A DNA stretch of 64,000 bases. Source: Hydrogenophaga sp. PAMC20947. Its GTDB lineage: Bacteria > Pseudomonadota > Gammaproteobacteria > Burkholderiales > Burkholderiaceae_C. The position numbers and the translations under genes were made by a program. The stretch is taken from NCBI RefSeq assembly GCF_004795855.1, contig NZ_CP039252.1:2418001-2482000 (forward strand), written 5' to 3'. Shown one piece after another: positions 22,382-34,832 of the stretch (its first letter is position 1; each line of letters starts with the position of its first letter). The notes under the pieces were generated by a model. The model saw only the letters and a program-made list of their open reading frames with translations, was not told the DNA's origin and did no database searches.

Positions 22382-23487
22382 GCGACCAAGCCTCGGGCGA
22401 CACCCCATCGAGCGATGTGCAGGCCCAGTTCACCGGCACCCAGCCGGTGGCTCCCCACAACGCATTTGACGAAGCCCGCCTCGCCACCTGGTTGGCCACC
22501 CACCTGTCCGGGTTCCAGGGCCCGATGTCGGTGGCGCAGTTCAAGGGCGGGCAGTCCAACCCCACCTTTTTGCTCACGGCCGGTGGACATCGCTACGTGC
22601 TGCGCCGCAAGCCCCTGGGCGATCTGCTGCCCTCGGCCCATGCGGTGGACCGCGAGTTTCGCGTGATCAGCGCGCTGGCTGGCACCGATGTGCCCGTGGC
22701 CAAAGCGCATGTGTTGTGCGAAGACACCAGCGTCATCGGCTCGATGTTCTACGTGATGGACCATGTGGACGGCCGCATCTTGTGGGACCCCGCCCTGCCC
22801 GGCATGGAAGCTGCCGAACGCGGCGCCCACTACGACGAGATGAACCGCGTCATGGCAGCGCTGCACAACGTTGACCCTGCCGCCATCGGCCTGGCCGATT
22901 ACGGCCGGCCCGGCGCCTACCTGGAACGCCAGGTGGCCCGCTGGACACGCCAGTACAAAGCGGCCGAGACCGAGCCGATCGAAGCGGCCGACCGCCTGAT
23001 GGACTGGCTGCCCCGCCACATGCCAGCCGAGGGGCAAAGCCGCATCGTGCACGGCGACTACCGCCTGGACAACGTGATCTTTCACCCCACCGAGCCGCGC
23101 ATCGTCGCGGTGCTCGACTGGGAGCTCTCCACCCTGGGCGATCCGCTGGTGGACTTCGCCTACCACTGCATGACCTGGCATATGCCCGCCGGGCGCTCGC
23201 GCGGCCTGCGGGGCGCCGACCTGGCCACGCTCGGCATTCCGTCTGAATCCGACTATCGCGCGCGCTACATGCAGCGCACCGGCCGCAGCACACCCGTGCC
23301 CGACGCCGAATGGACCTACTACCTGGTGTTCAACATGTTTCGCCTGGTCGGCATCCTGCAAGGCATTGCCAAGCGTGCCGAGCTGGGCACCGCGTCGAAC
23401 GCTACGGCGGTGGAAACCGGCAAGCGCACCCGGCCCCTGGCCGAACAGGCCTGGGCACTGGCCCAGACACTCCAGCTCACCCGCTGA
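22378..23487 (+). CDS. Phosphotransferase of the aminoglycoside-kinase (APH) fold, ACAD10/11-associated type
   Basis: 369-residue kinase-like protein. The phosphate-transfer loop is [13 protein letters not shown] and the metal-binding segment is [19 protein letters not shown]. It does not look like an antibiotic-resistance enzyme: it overlaps an SDR gene and directly precedes an acyl-CoA dehydrogenase, the same two domains that are fused in animal ACAD10/ACAD11, where the kinase part phosphorylates 4-hydroxyacyl-CoA. A hydroxyacyl-CoA kinase role is inferred. Confidence 0.88.
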   Translation: MSDQASGDTPSSDVQAQFTGTQPVAPHNAFDEARLATWLATHLSGFQGPMSVAQFKGGQSNPTFLLTAGGHRYVLRRKPLGDLLPSAHAVDREFRVISALAGTDVPVAKAHVLCEDTSVIGSMFYVMDHVDGRILWDPALPGMEAAERGAHYDEMNRVMAALHNVDPAAIGLADYGRPGAYLERQVARWTRQYKAAETEPIEAADRLMDWLPRHMPAEGQSRIVHGDYRLDNVIFHPTEPRIVAVLDWELSTLGDPLVDFAYHCMTWHMPAGRSRGLRGADLATLGIPSESDYRARYMQRTGRSTPVPDAEWTYYLVFNMFRLVGILQGIAKRAELGTASNATAVETGKRTRPLAEQAWALAQTLQLTR

Positions 23488-23515
23488 TCGCAGACAACCC
23501 CATTCAGGAGATTCC

Positions 23516-24739
<1,224 letters not shown>

Positions 24740-24799
24740 GGTCCGCTGATCCTCCGCTTTCCAGTCTCTGGACCCCTGAACCTCTGAGCCTTTGAACCC

Positions 24800-26485
24800 A
24801 TGCCTGCGTTGCACGATCCCCACTGGCCCAGAGACCTGCCCAGGCACCTCACATTGCCTGAGACCAGCCTGTTTTACAACGCCGAGGTCTCGGCCCGGCG
24901 TTACCCCCACAAGCCCTACCTGATCTACTACGGCTCAGCATTGAGCTTCGCCGAGTTTCACGACGAAGCCACGCGCCTGGCCGGCTACCTGCAGCAGGTG
25001 TGCGGCGTGAAAGCCGGCGATCGGGTGTTGCTGTACCTGCAGAACAGCCCGCAATGGGTGCTGGGCTACTACGCAATTCTGCGGGCCAACGCGGTCGTGG
25101 TGCCGGTCAACCCCATGAACATGAGCGAAGAGCTGGCGCACTACGTGGCCGACAGCGGCGCGAGTGTGGCCATCACCGCACAGGATCTGGTGCCGCAGAT
25201 CGCGCCCCACCTGACCCCCGCAGCCATTGAAGCCCCCGCGCTGAAACACGTGGTGGTCGCCACCTACAGCGACTACCTGCGCGAACCCACCGACCTGCGG
25301 CTGCCCGACTTCGTGAGCGCACCCCGCCAGCCCATAGAGGGTGAAGGCCTTCACGCCTGGGGCGCAGCCCTGTCAGCCGCTCACCAGCCCGGCCCGCTCA
25401 CCACCGGTCCAGACGATCTGTGCGTGATGCCCTACACCTCGGGCACCACCGGCCACCCCAAGGGCTGCATGCACACCCACCACGGCGTGCAATGCACCGC
25501 CATGGGGGGCATGCACTGGTTCGCCCGCACGCAAGACGCGGTGATGCTCTCGGTGCTGCCCTTCTTCCACGTCACCGGCATGGCCGGTGGCATGAACGGC
25601 CCGATGTTCCTCGGCGCCACCATCGTGCTCATGTCGCGCTGGGACCGCGAAACCGCCGCCGAGCTCATGCAGCGCCACGGTGTGACCAGCTGGCAGGCGA
25701 TTTCCACCATGGTGGTTGATTTTCTGGCCAACCCGCGCATCGCCGAATACAATCTTTCGTCACTCAACGGCATTCGCGGCGGCGGCGCGGCGATGCCAGC
25801 GGCCGTCGCCCAGAAGCTGCGCGCACTCACCGGCCTCGATTACGTGGAAGGCTATGGCATGAGCGAGACCATGGCCGCCACCCACATCAACCCGCCCCAC
25901 CGCCCCAAGCCGCAGTGCCTGGGCATTCCCGTGTTCGAAGTGGACGCCCGCATCATCGACCCGACCACCCTGGCGGAACTGCCCCAGGGCGAAACCGGTG
26001 AGATCGTGACCCACGCACCGCAGGTCATGCAAGGCTACTGGCGCAACGAAGCCGCCAACGCCCAGGCCTTCATCACCCTGGACGGCAAGCGCTTCCTGCG
26101 CACCGGTGATCTGGCGCGCATCGATGAAGAAGGCTACTTCTTCATGATGGACAGGCTCAAACGCATGATCAATGCCTCGGGTTACAAGGTGTGGCCAGCC
26201 GAGGTGGAAACCCTCATGTACCACCACCCCGCCATCCACGAGGTGTGCGTGATCGGTGCACAAGACGCCAAACGCGGCGAAACCGTGAAAGCCTTCGTGG
26301 TGCTCAAGCCCGATCAGGTGGGCCTGGTGAGCGCACAAGACATCACAGCATGGGCGCACGAACACATGGCGGCCTACAAGAGCCCGCGCCTGGTCGAGTT
26401 TGTAGACAGCCTGCCCAAATCGGGCACCGGGAAAATCATGTGGCGGGAGCTGCAGGAGCGGCAGGCGGAACAGGATCGGAAGTAG
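24800..26485 (+). CDS. Long-chain fatty acid / organic acid-CoA ligase (FadD-like)
   Basis: 561-residue AMP-forming ligase ending the operon. A3 motif YTSGTTGHPKGCMHTHHGV, A5 GYGMSETM, hinge TGDLARIDEEGYFFMMDRLKRMINASGYKVWP and C-terminal lysine motif SGTGKIMWREL. The 60-base gap before it has no clear promoter. It would supply the acyl-CoA substrate for the enzymes encoded upstream. The last core gene before the accessory region. Confidence 0.92.
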   Translation: MPALHDPHWPRDLPRHLTLPETSLFYNAEVSARRYPHKPYLIYYGSALSFAEFHDEATRLAGYLQQVCGVKAGDRVLLYLQNSPQWVLGYYAILRANAVVVPVNPMNMSEELAHYVADSGASVAITAQDLVPQIAPHLTPAAIEAPALKHVVVATYSDYLREPTDLRLPDFVSAPRQPIEGEGLHAWGAALSAAHQPGPLTTGPDDLCVMPYTSGTTGHPKGCMHTHHGVQCTAMGGMHWFARTQDAVMLSVLPFFHVTGMAGGMNGPMFLGATIVLMSRWDRETAAELMQRHGVTSWQAISTMVVDFLANPRIAEYNLSSLNGIRGGGAAMPAAVAQKLRALTGLDYVEGYGMSETMAATHINPPHRPKPQCLGIPVFEVDARIIDPTTLAELPQGETGEIVTHAPQVMQGYWRNEAANAQAFITLDGKRFLRTGDLARIDEEGYFFMMDRLKRMINASGYKVWPAEVETLMYHHPAIHEVCVIGAQDAKRGETVKAFVVLKPDQVGLVSAQDITAWAHEHMAAYKSPRLVEFVDSLPKSGTGKIMWRELQERQAEQDRK

Positions 26486-26956
26486 ATCGAAACCCGGCGC
26501 ACGGCAGTTCTGAGAACCTAACGAGGGAGTGGCTTTGGTCTGGGTGGATGCGTCAGACCGACAGACTGACACTGCGCTGCCTGGGTTGGCCAGCTCGCAA
26601 CCAACGAAACCACACTGCGCCATTGCTTCACAGCGTTCGGCCAGCAGCAGCCCTTGAGTCCAACAACCTGAGCGGCAGGTCAAGGCTGGGTCCAGTCATT
26701 CGAAATTTACGCCTGAAAGCTCGTGATCGCCGCAACCGGTCATTCGGCGAGCAAGGCCTCAATCCACCGCTTGACCACCCAGACCGGTCACTCCAGCGGA
26801 GGCGACCAAACCACATCCCGGGAACAACTACTCACGCCGTGGGCAACTGGTGCTCCCGACACGTCGTTGCCCGTGATCGCGACGGCCTGAATCATTTCTA
26901 TGCGTTGGAGAGCAGCCCGATTCGAGTAAGTCTGCCGGCAACGGCGCCTGCCAACA
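26486..26956. other. Gene-poor spacer at the left border of the mercury-resistance region
   Basis: No coding frame with family features or ribosome-binding site was found in about 470 bases. The sequence has repeated short motifs such as ACCGGTCA (26737 and 26782 regions) and looks like the degenerate spacers at 30123-31038 and 34410-34832. No transposon end or transposase remnant could be recognised. Confidence 0.5.
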
Positions 26957-27361
26957 TCACGATTGCAGCGCCATGATCATCGGGCAGCAAACATTGCCCC
27001 TGCTTGATTTGCACTGGCTGATCATGTCGCTCAATGCCCGCTCAATCTGACGAAGCCCTGCGAGCTTGTCTTTCACCATGGCGAGTTTGTATTCAGCCAG
27101 GACGCGCGCGTCATCGCAATGGGTACCGTCGTCAAGCAGCAGCAAGCCGCTTACCTCGTCCAGACTGAATCCAAGCTGCTGGGCTGCCTTGATGAATCGA
27201 ACCCGGGCCACGTCGTGCTCGCCGTAGCGCCGAACGCCGCCGGGCGGTCGGTCGGGCTCGTTCAAAAGGCCCCTGCGTTGATAGAAGCGAATCGTCTCGA
27301 CACCCACATCGGCTGCCGCCGCCAGCGCCCCAATGGTGAAGCCCTCAGGTTTGTAGTTCAT
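26957..27361 (-). CDS. merR: Mercury-responsive regulator MerR
   Basis: 134-residue MerR protein. The winged helix contains [25 protein letters not shown], followed by the long dimer helix. The three mercury-binding cysteines of the family are present at C82, C117 and C126 (C125 is also cysteine). The start at 27361 is set by the standard MerR N-terminus [10 protein letters not shown]; a longer frame upstream reads into the operator. It is divergent from merTPFA, the normal arrangement in Gram-negative mer operons. Confidence 0.96.
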   Translation of the reverse strand: MNYKPEGFTIGALAAAADVGVETIRFYQRRGLLNEPDRPPGGVRRYGEHDVARVRFIKAAQQLGFSLDEVSGLLLLDDGTHCDDARVLAEYKLAMVKDKLAGLRQIERALSDMISQCKSSRGNVCCPMIMALQS

Positions 27362-27366
27362 GCTGC

Positions 27367-27397
27367 TTGACTCCGTACTTACGTCCGTAAATAAGCT
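27367..27397 (+). promoter_or_regulatory. First MerR-type operator/promoter (19-bp spacer)
   Basis: TTGACT at 27367-27372 and TAAGCT at 27392-27397 are 19 bp apart, the long spacer of MerR-controlled promoters. The spacer has the imperfect dyad CCGTAC-TTAC-GTCCG. It starts five bases upstream of the merR start codon and reads toward merT, or controls merR itself. Confidence 0.7.
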
Positions 27398-27467
27398 TAC
27401 AGCATCGATGATCCAGCCCACTTGTCTTCCCCAGTTGCGAAGGTGGCATGGTCATTAAACATACCGC

Positions 27468-27498
27468 TTGACTCTGTACCCATGTACGGAAGTATTCT
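27468..27498 (+). promoter_or_regulatory. Second MerR-type operator/promoter (19-bp spacer), upstream of merT
   Basis: TTGACT at 27468-27473 and TATTCT at 27493-27498 are separated by 19 bp. The dyad CTGTAC-CCAT-GTACGG is the typical mer operator form. It is the closer of two such sites to merT (start at 27536) and probably drives merTPFA. Confidence 0.85.
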
Positions 27499-27535
27499 GG
27501 CTGCATCGAACCTTCAATTTCAAAAGGATCCACCC

Positions 27536-27886
27536 ATGGAAAAGGCTCAAGACAGCCGAGGGGCGCTGGCCGCAGGAGGCGTCGCCGCTATCCTGGCATC
27601 CGCCTGCTGCCTAGGCCCTCTCGTTCTACTCTCGATGGGTATTGGTGGCGCATGGATTGCCAACCTCACGGCGTTGGAGCCTTATCGACCCATTTTCATT
27701 GGTCTCGCGCTGGTCGCTTTGTTCCTCGCAGGCCGACGGATTTTTCGCCCTGCTGCGAATTGCAAGCCGGGTGAGGTGTGCGCCATACCGCGGGTCCGGG
27801 TGGCCTACAAGCTGGTGTTCTGGGCAATCGGCACATTGGTGCTCGTCGGATTCGCGTTCCCCTACATCGCACCCTGGTTTTACTGA
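27536..27886 (+). CDS. merT: Mercuric ion transporter MerT
   Basis: 116-residue inner-membrane protein with three hydrophobic segments. The mercury-carrying vicinal pair C24-C25 is in the first helix and the cytoplasmic loop has C76 and C82, as in classical MerT. It passes Hg(II) from periplasmic MerP to cytoplasmic MerA. The ATG at 27536 follows AAAAGGATCCACCC. Confidence 0.97.
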   Translation: MEKAQDSRGALAAGGVAAILASACCLGPLVLLSMGIGGAWIANLTALEPYRPIFIGLALVALFLAGRRIFRPAANCKPGEVCAIPRVRVAYKLVFWAIGTLVLVGFAFPYIAPWFY

Positions 27887-27898
27887 AAGGCAACCATC

Positions 27899-28179
27899 AT
27901 GAACAAGTTTTCTCTGGCTCTGGCTTCGATTTTCCTGGTCACCGCACCAGTATGGGCCGCTGTGCAGACGGTGACGCTGTCCGTTCCAACCATGGACTGC
28001 CCGGTATGCCCGATCACTGTGAAGAAGGCGCTGACAAATCTGCAAGGCGTCAGCAAGGCCGAGGTCAACTTTGACAAACGCCAGGCGACGGTGACCTTTG
28101 ACGACGCCAAGACGGACGTTACCGCGCTGACCCAGGCAACCACCAATGCCGGCTACCCCTCTACGCTGGCCAAACAACC

Positions 28180-28183
<4 letters not shown>
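27899..28183 (+). CDS. merP: Periplasmic mercury-binding protein MerP
   Basis: 94 residues: a signal peptide of about 20 residues ending VWA, then a heavy-metal-associated domain with the motif MDCPVCPIT (C34 and C37). Binds Hg(II) and hands it to MerT. Twelve bases after merT; overlaps merF by 4 bases. Confidence 0.97.
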
Positions 28184-30122
<1,939 letters not shown>

Positions 30123-31038
30123 GTTTCAGGCTCAGGGTCGGCTGCGAGTAGCACTTACTGTCGTCCTTGGCATGCGTTCCATCGGACCTCGCTGCGCCAG
30201 CGACAGCTTTCGAGCAGCTTTAAGACCTTCAAATTTGGCGTTCGACCGACTGCTGATAGCCGACAGGGTGATCTCGCAGCCTCAGAGACCGGCCGCTCAA
30301 CTCCGGCCGGATCGGATTGCCGCTGTCGGCACTGACCGCGAGATGGAGATACCGGCCAGGTTCAGCCGGTCGATTTCACGGAAAAGCAATCGTCCGCGCG
30401 TCAATTATGCTCCGGGATCCGTCGACCAGAGCGGCCGGCCAGCGCCCACGAAACTGGAGTCGGAACTGCTGTGTAAACCAGCCACTCAGCGATCACGACG
30501 GCTGAACGGCAGGTTTTGCTTCAGCTGGCTCACCCGTTCGCCGTGCCTGTCGATGGTCATCCGCTGCCACATTCATCGCCGCGGTGTTACGAAGTGCGAA
30601 TTCGCATTCATGTGCCACGGAACGAGGCGAGCGTCTTCGTCCACGCTCGCAATGTCGCAGGTCGGCTGCGCTCGATCAGTGTTTCATCCAAGCCTTGTTT
30701 CAAGAATTCAATCATCCCAAAAGGTGCAAGGCCAACCTGACGTTCTTTCACCAAGCCCCGGCAAGTTGTAAGGAATGCCCTGCGCACCCGACTAAGGAGT
30801 TGTATGCCACGGCCCGAATTTTCAAGACGCAGGCGAGCGCTGTCGCTAGTTTCAAATGCAGTCGAGCCATACGTTAAGTGCGCTTCTTTGAGATTCGGAT
30901 TGGCTTGCCATCGTTCTTGCAGAGTATCTCGTCGTCGTTACTTTTCCGACGGATTCTTCGCGGAGAGCCGGCAATTCGAAGCCAGGCAAGGGGCGCACTC
31001 AGATTTTTGAACTGCTCCCCTGACAGCGAGGATTCAAC
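30123..31038. other. Gene-poor spacer inside the accessory region
   Basis: About 900 bases without a supported gene. A 68-codon frame at 30804-31010 begins with MPRPEFSRRRRALSLV and is preceded by AAGGAG, but has no recognised family. The rest shows short degenerate inverted motifs (ACCGGCCG, GGCCGG) around 30290-30460, like the other spacers of this region. Confidence 0.5.
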
Positions 31039-32727
31039 ATGCACTCCAACTTCACCAAGGTGTTGGCCACGACACTGGTTTCGATTGTCGTCATCTACCT
31101 GTTCTGGCCGCCGATCGTCTGGCTCATGATGATTGTCGTCCCTTTCGCGGGCATCGGCATCTACGACATGCTGCAGGAGCAGCACTCGATCCGGCGAAAT
31201 TTCCCTTTCTTCGGTCGTGGTCGATGGGTACTCGAAGACCTTCGTCCCTACGTTCGCCAATATTTCGTCGAGTCCGATACCGACGGCAGCCCGATCAGCC
31301 GGATGTTCAGAAGCATCGTCTACCAGCGCGCCAAGGGGGCGCTGGAGACCGTACCCTTCGGAACCCGGGTCGATACTTACCGTACCGGATACGAATGGAT
31401 CGGGCACTCGCTGTCTGCACTTGATGCGGCCGATGTCTCCCAGGACTTGCGCGTCACGGTCGGTGGCCCGGACTGCAAAAAACCATACTCGGCAAGCATC
31501 CTCAATGTATCGGCGATGAGTTTCGGTGCACTGAGCAAGAACGCGATACTGGCACTGAACAGCGGCGCCAAGGCCGGAGGCTTTGCCCACAACACGGGAG
31601 AGGGCGGGCTCAGTCCTTACCACCTGGAGCACGGCGGGGATCTGATCTGGCAGATCGGAACAGGCTACTTCGGCTGTCGTGATGCCGACGGCAATTTCTC
31701 GGACGAACAGTTCGCAGGAAGGGCCGTACTCCCTTCGGTCAAGATGATCGAGATCAAGCTGTCTCAGGGTGCGAAGCCGGGCCATGGCGGTATCTTGCCG
31801 GCGGGGAAGAACACCCCTGAGATAGCCGAAATCCGCGGCGTAATAGCCCATACCCAAGTCGATTCTCCCGCGGCCCACAGGGTCTTCAACAGCCCGCTCG
31901 GGTTGGTGCAATTCATCGCGCGATTGCGTGAATTATCGGGCGGGAAACCCGTTGGCATCAAACTGTCGGTGGGTCGCGAGAGCGAATTCGTGGCCATCTG
32001 CAAAGTGATGGTCAAGACGAAAATCTACCCTGACTTTATTACCGTTGACGGCGGTGAGGGCGGCACTGGAGCGGCACCTCTCGAATATACCAATTCGGTT
32101 GGCATGCCTTTGCGCGAGGCGGTCGCGTTCGTCGCCGATTGCCTGCAAGGCTTCGGTATCAAGAAACATATCAAGATCATCGCCTCCGGCAAGATCATGA
32201 CCGGCTTTCATCTGGTCAAAAACATGGCGCTGGGCGCCGACATGTGCAACAGTGCGCGGGCGATGATGCTGGCCCTTGGTTGCGTCCATTCGCTTACCTG
32301 CAACAGCAACCGCTGTCCTTCCGGCGTTGCCACGCAAGACCCCAGGCTGGTGAAGGGACTCGTGGTACCGGATAAGGCGCAACGTGTGGCTCAGTATCAC
32401 GCCAAGACCGTGCACGCCACACTGGACCTCATTAGCTCGGCAGGCCTCTCGCACACATCGGCCCTGAATCGGACCCATATCTATCGCCGCATCAATCAAC
32501 ATGAGATCAAGCGATATGACCAGATCTTTCCTTACTTGGCGGAGGAGAGCCTGATTGGCGACGATATTCCAGATGCGTTCAAGCTGATCATGGATGAATC
32601 CTGCGCCGAATCCTTCGCGCCGTCTGCTTACCTGACGCGCATTGGCAGTGATTGCCGGGCGGTGAAGAGCACAGACGACGCAAATACAAGCGGCAACCCG
32701 GTGGAAGTTGAAGAGGTTGCGAAATGA
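31039..32727 (+). CDS. Membrane-anchored FMN-binding glutamate-synthase-like protein
   Basis: 562 residues. Two hydrophobic segments at about residues 8-45 anchor it to the membrane, unlike classical GltB. The rest is the glutamate synthase FMN domain: MSFGALSKNAILALNSGAK, FAHNTGEGGLSPYH, GQGAKPG-type loop SQGAKPGHGG, and DGGEGGTGAAPLEY. The cluster motif C-x5-C-x4-C in CVHSLTCNSNRCPSGVATQ matches the 3Fe-4S site. No glutaminase domain is present, so ammonia or another donor, or a quite different substrate, must be used. Overlaps the next gene as ATGA. Confidence 0.88.
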   Translation: MHSNFTKVLATTLVSIVVIYLFWPPIVWLMMIVVPFAGIGIYDMLQEQHSIRRNFPFFGRGRWVLEDLRPYVRQYFVESDTDGSPISRMFRSIVYQRAKGALETVPFGTRVDTYRTGYEWIGHSLSALDAADVSQDLRVTVGGPDCKKPYSASILNVSAMSFGALSKNAILALNSGAKAGGFAHNTGEGGLSPYHLEHGGDLIWQIGTGYFGCRDADGNFSDEQFAGRAVLPSVKMIEIKLSQGAKPGHGGILPAGKNTPEIAEIRGVIAHTQVDSPAAHRVFNSPLGLVQFIARLRELSGGKPVGIKLSVGRESEFVAICKVMVKTKIYPDFITVDGGEGGTGAAPLEYTNSVGMPLREAVAFVADCLQGFGIKKHIKIIASGKIMTGFHLVKNMALGADMCNSARAMMLALGCVHSLTCNSNRCPSGVATQDPRLVKGLVVPDKAQRVAQYHAKTVHATLDLISSAGLSHTSALNRTHIYRRINQHEIKRYDQIFPYLAEESLIGDDIPDAFKLIMDESCAESFAPSAYLTRIGSDCRAVKSTDDANTSGNPVEVEEVAK

Positions 32728-34409
32728 AGGCGTCCGACTTGTTTGTCAAGGTGCTCGAGGCCGAAGGTGTCGAGTACATCTTCGGAATACCGGGGGAAGA
32801 GAATCTTGATTTGCTCGACTCGCTCAAGCACTCCTCGATAAGGCTCATCCTGACGCGCCATGAGCAGGGCGCAGGCTTCATGGCCGCAACCTACGGTCGC
32901 CTGACCGGAAAGGCCGGGGTGTGCATGTCCACCCTGGGTCCGGGGGCCACCAACCTGGTCACCGCGGCGGCTTACGCCCAACTCGGCGCCATGCCCATGC
33001 TCATGATCACCGGACAGAAACCGATCAAGACCAGCAAACAAGCGCAGTTCCAGATCATTGATGTGGTCAACATGATGCGTCCGCTGACGAAATACACCCA
33101 CCAGATCAGCAGCGCTCACAACGTCCCTGCGCGAATCCGAGAAGCGATGCGTCACGCCGAGGCCGAACGGCCGGGCGCGGTTCACCTCGAGTTGCCCGAG
33201 GACATCGCCGATGAAGAGACGGATGCGACAGTGATCCGCAGGAGTCGTTTCGATTTCCCCCTTGCGACCGAGCGCTCGATCGCCGCAGCGGTCGAGATGA
33301 TCGAATCGGCCCGCCATCCGCTGATCCTGATTGGCGCAGGCGCCAACCGCAAACACGCCTCTGCACCGCTACTGGAATTCATTGAAGGCACCGGAATTCC
33401 GTTCTTCAGCACCCAGATGGGTAAGGGCGTGGTTGATGAGCGCCACCCGCTCTTCCTGGGCAATGCGGCGCTGTCCAGCCGTGACTTCGTGCATCGAGCG
33501 ATCGAAGCCGCGGATCTGATCATCAACGTCGGTCACGACGTGGTCGAGAAGCCCCCCTTCGTCATGGAATCGAAGGCCGCCGACTCGGGCAATGGCGATG
33601 ACGGAACGCCCTGCGCCGCGTGCGCGAAGGTGATCCATGTGAACTACGTTACCGCGGAGATCGATCCGGTTTACTTCCCTCAGCAGGGGGTGATCGGTGA
33701 CGTGTCCGATAGCGTTCGTCGTTTGGCGAACGCGACAAGCCGCCAGGAGCATTGGGATTTCTCGCGGTTCATGGAGGTCAAGAAGCATCTCGACACGAAT
33801 CTGCTCGAAGGTGCCGACGACCCACGTTTTCCGATCTATCCGCAACGCCTTGTAGCGGATGTCCGCAGACTCATGCCAGACGACGGAATCATCGCGTTGG
33901 ACAATGGTGTCTACAAGATCTGGTTCGCCCGTAACTACCTCGCGCATATGCCGAACACGGTGCTGCTGGACAACGCTCTGGCCAGCATGGGGGCGGGGCT
34001 TCCGTCGGCGATAGCGGCCAAAATCGTTTATCCGCAACGGCGTGTGATGGCGATTTGCGGAGACGGCGGCTTCATGATGAATTCCCAGGAGATGGAGACC
34101 GCTGTGCGCTTGAAACTCGACTTGGTGGTCCTGGTCCTCAAGGACGATGCGTACGGGATGATCAAGTGGAAGCAGGCCGCCATGGGTTTTGATGACTTCG
34201 GGCTCGATTACGGCAACCCGGACTTTGTCCAATATGCCAACAGCTATGGCGCCCATGGCCATCGCGTGCGCTCAGTCGACGCCCTCCCCGCTCAGTTGGA
34301 GGCGTGCTTCAACACGCCCGGCGTGCATCTCGTCGAGGTGCCAGTGGACTACAGCGAAAACGACCGCATACTCAATCGAGAGATTCCGGAACAGAGTGCG
34401 CTGATCTAG
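32724..34409 (+). CDS. Thiamine-diphosphate enzyme, acetolactate synthase large-subunit-like
   Basis: 561 residues. The N-terminal ThDP domain has the catalytic-glutamate region RHEQGAGFMA, then STLGPGATNL; the C-terminal domain has the metal/ThDP motif GDGGFMMNSQEMETA and LVLKDDAYGMIKWKQ. No regulatory small subunit is adjacent, so this may be a catabolic (AlsS-type) or other 2-ketoacid-condensing or decarboxylating enzyme. The 4-base overlap with the glutamate-synthase-like gene implies a joint function. Confidence 0.88.
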   Translation: MKASDLFVKVLEAEGVEYIFGIPGEENLDLLDSLKHSSIRLILTRHEQGAGFMAATYGRLTGKAGVCMSTLGPGATNLVTAAAYAQLGAMPMLMITGQKPIKTSKQAQFQIIDVVNMMRPLTKYTHQISSAHNVPARIREAMRHAEAERPGAVHLELPEDIADEETDATVIRRSRFDFPLATERSIAAAVEMIESARHPLILIGAGANRKHASAPLLEFIEGTGIPFFSTQMGKGVVDERHPLFLGNAALSSRDFVHRAIEAADLIINVGHDVVEKPPFVMESKAADSGNGDDGTPCAACAKVIHVNYVTAEIDPVYFPQQGVIGDVSDSVRRLANATSRQEHWDFSRFMEVKKHLDTNLLEGADDPRFPIYPQRLVADVRRLMPDDGIIALDNGVYKIWFARNYLAHMPNTVLLDNALASMGAGLPSAIAAKIVYPQRRVMAICGDGGFMMNSQEMETAVRLKLDLVVLVLKDDAYGMIKWKQAAMGFDDFGLDYGNPDFVQYANSYGAHGHRVRSVDALPAQLEACFNTPGVHLVEVPVDYSENDRILNREIPEQSALI

Positions 34410-34832
34410 GTGGCCGGCCGTGCAGGCGGATGCATCTCGACGGTCAGGCCGAGAGCGTGGGTTAGCTGCAGCCGAACTCCCGTCCAGCTGTCGTGAGCGC
34501 CTTGCGACCGGATGTGCAGCAGAGCAGACATCAGTTTCGCGAGCCCTGGCCGTCCGCTCCACCCGACAACCTTCGGCCCACTTTTGTCGGATGACGGGCC
34601 GGTTCGCTCGCAAAAATGCCACTGACCGGCTGCCGTTCCCAATGGCTGCAGAGAATCGACTTGAGTCGCTCGTGAACGTCGAGCCGGAGTCGACCAATGA
34701 TGGCTGTTCACCAACGACCGCTCCTTGGACAGTCCGCCAGACGAATCGTGTGCCGACAAAACTTGAGACAGCGACGCTTCTTCGGAGCGGCGGCACGGTT
34801 GGATTTCGGGGGGTATCGCGTTAGCATGTCCC
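34410..34832. other. Gene-poor spacer between the ThDP enzyme and the monooxygenase
   Basis: About 420 bases with no supported frame. Contains broken, repeat-like text similar in character to the other spacers of the accessory region (for example ACGGGCCGGTTCG and GAGTCGACCAATG near 34594 and 34690). No terminator with a T-run could be recognised. Confidence 0.45.

Noticed and set aside
22378..23487. Aminoglycoside resistance kinase
   Set aside because: Although the fold is APH-like, the gene is embedded in an acyl-CoA operon and matches the ACAD10/11-associated group, not antibiotic kinases.
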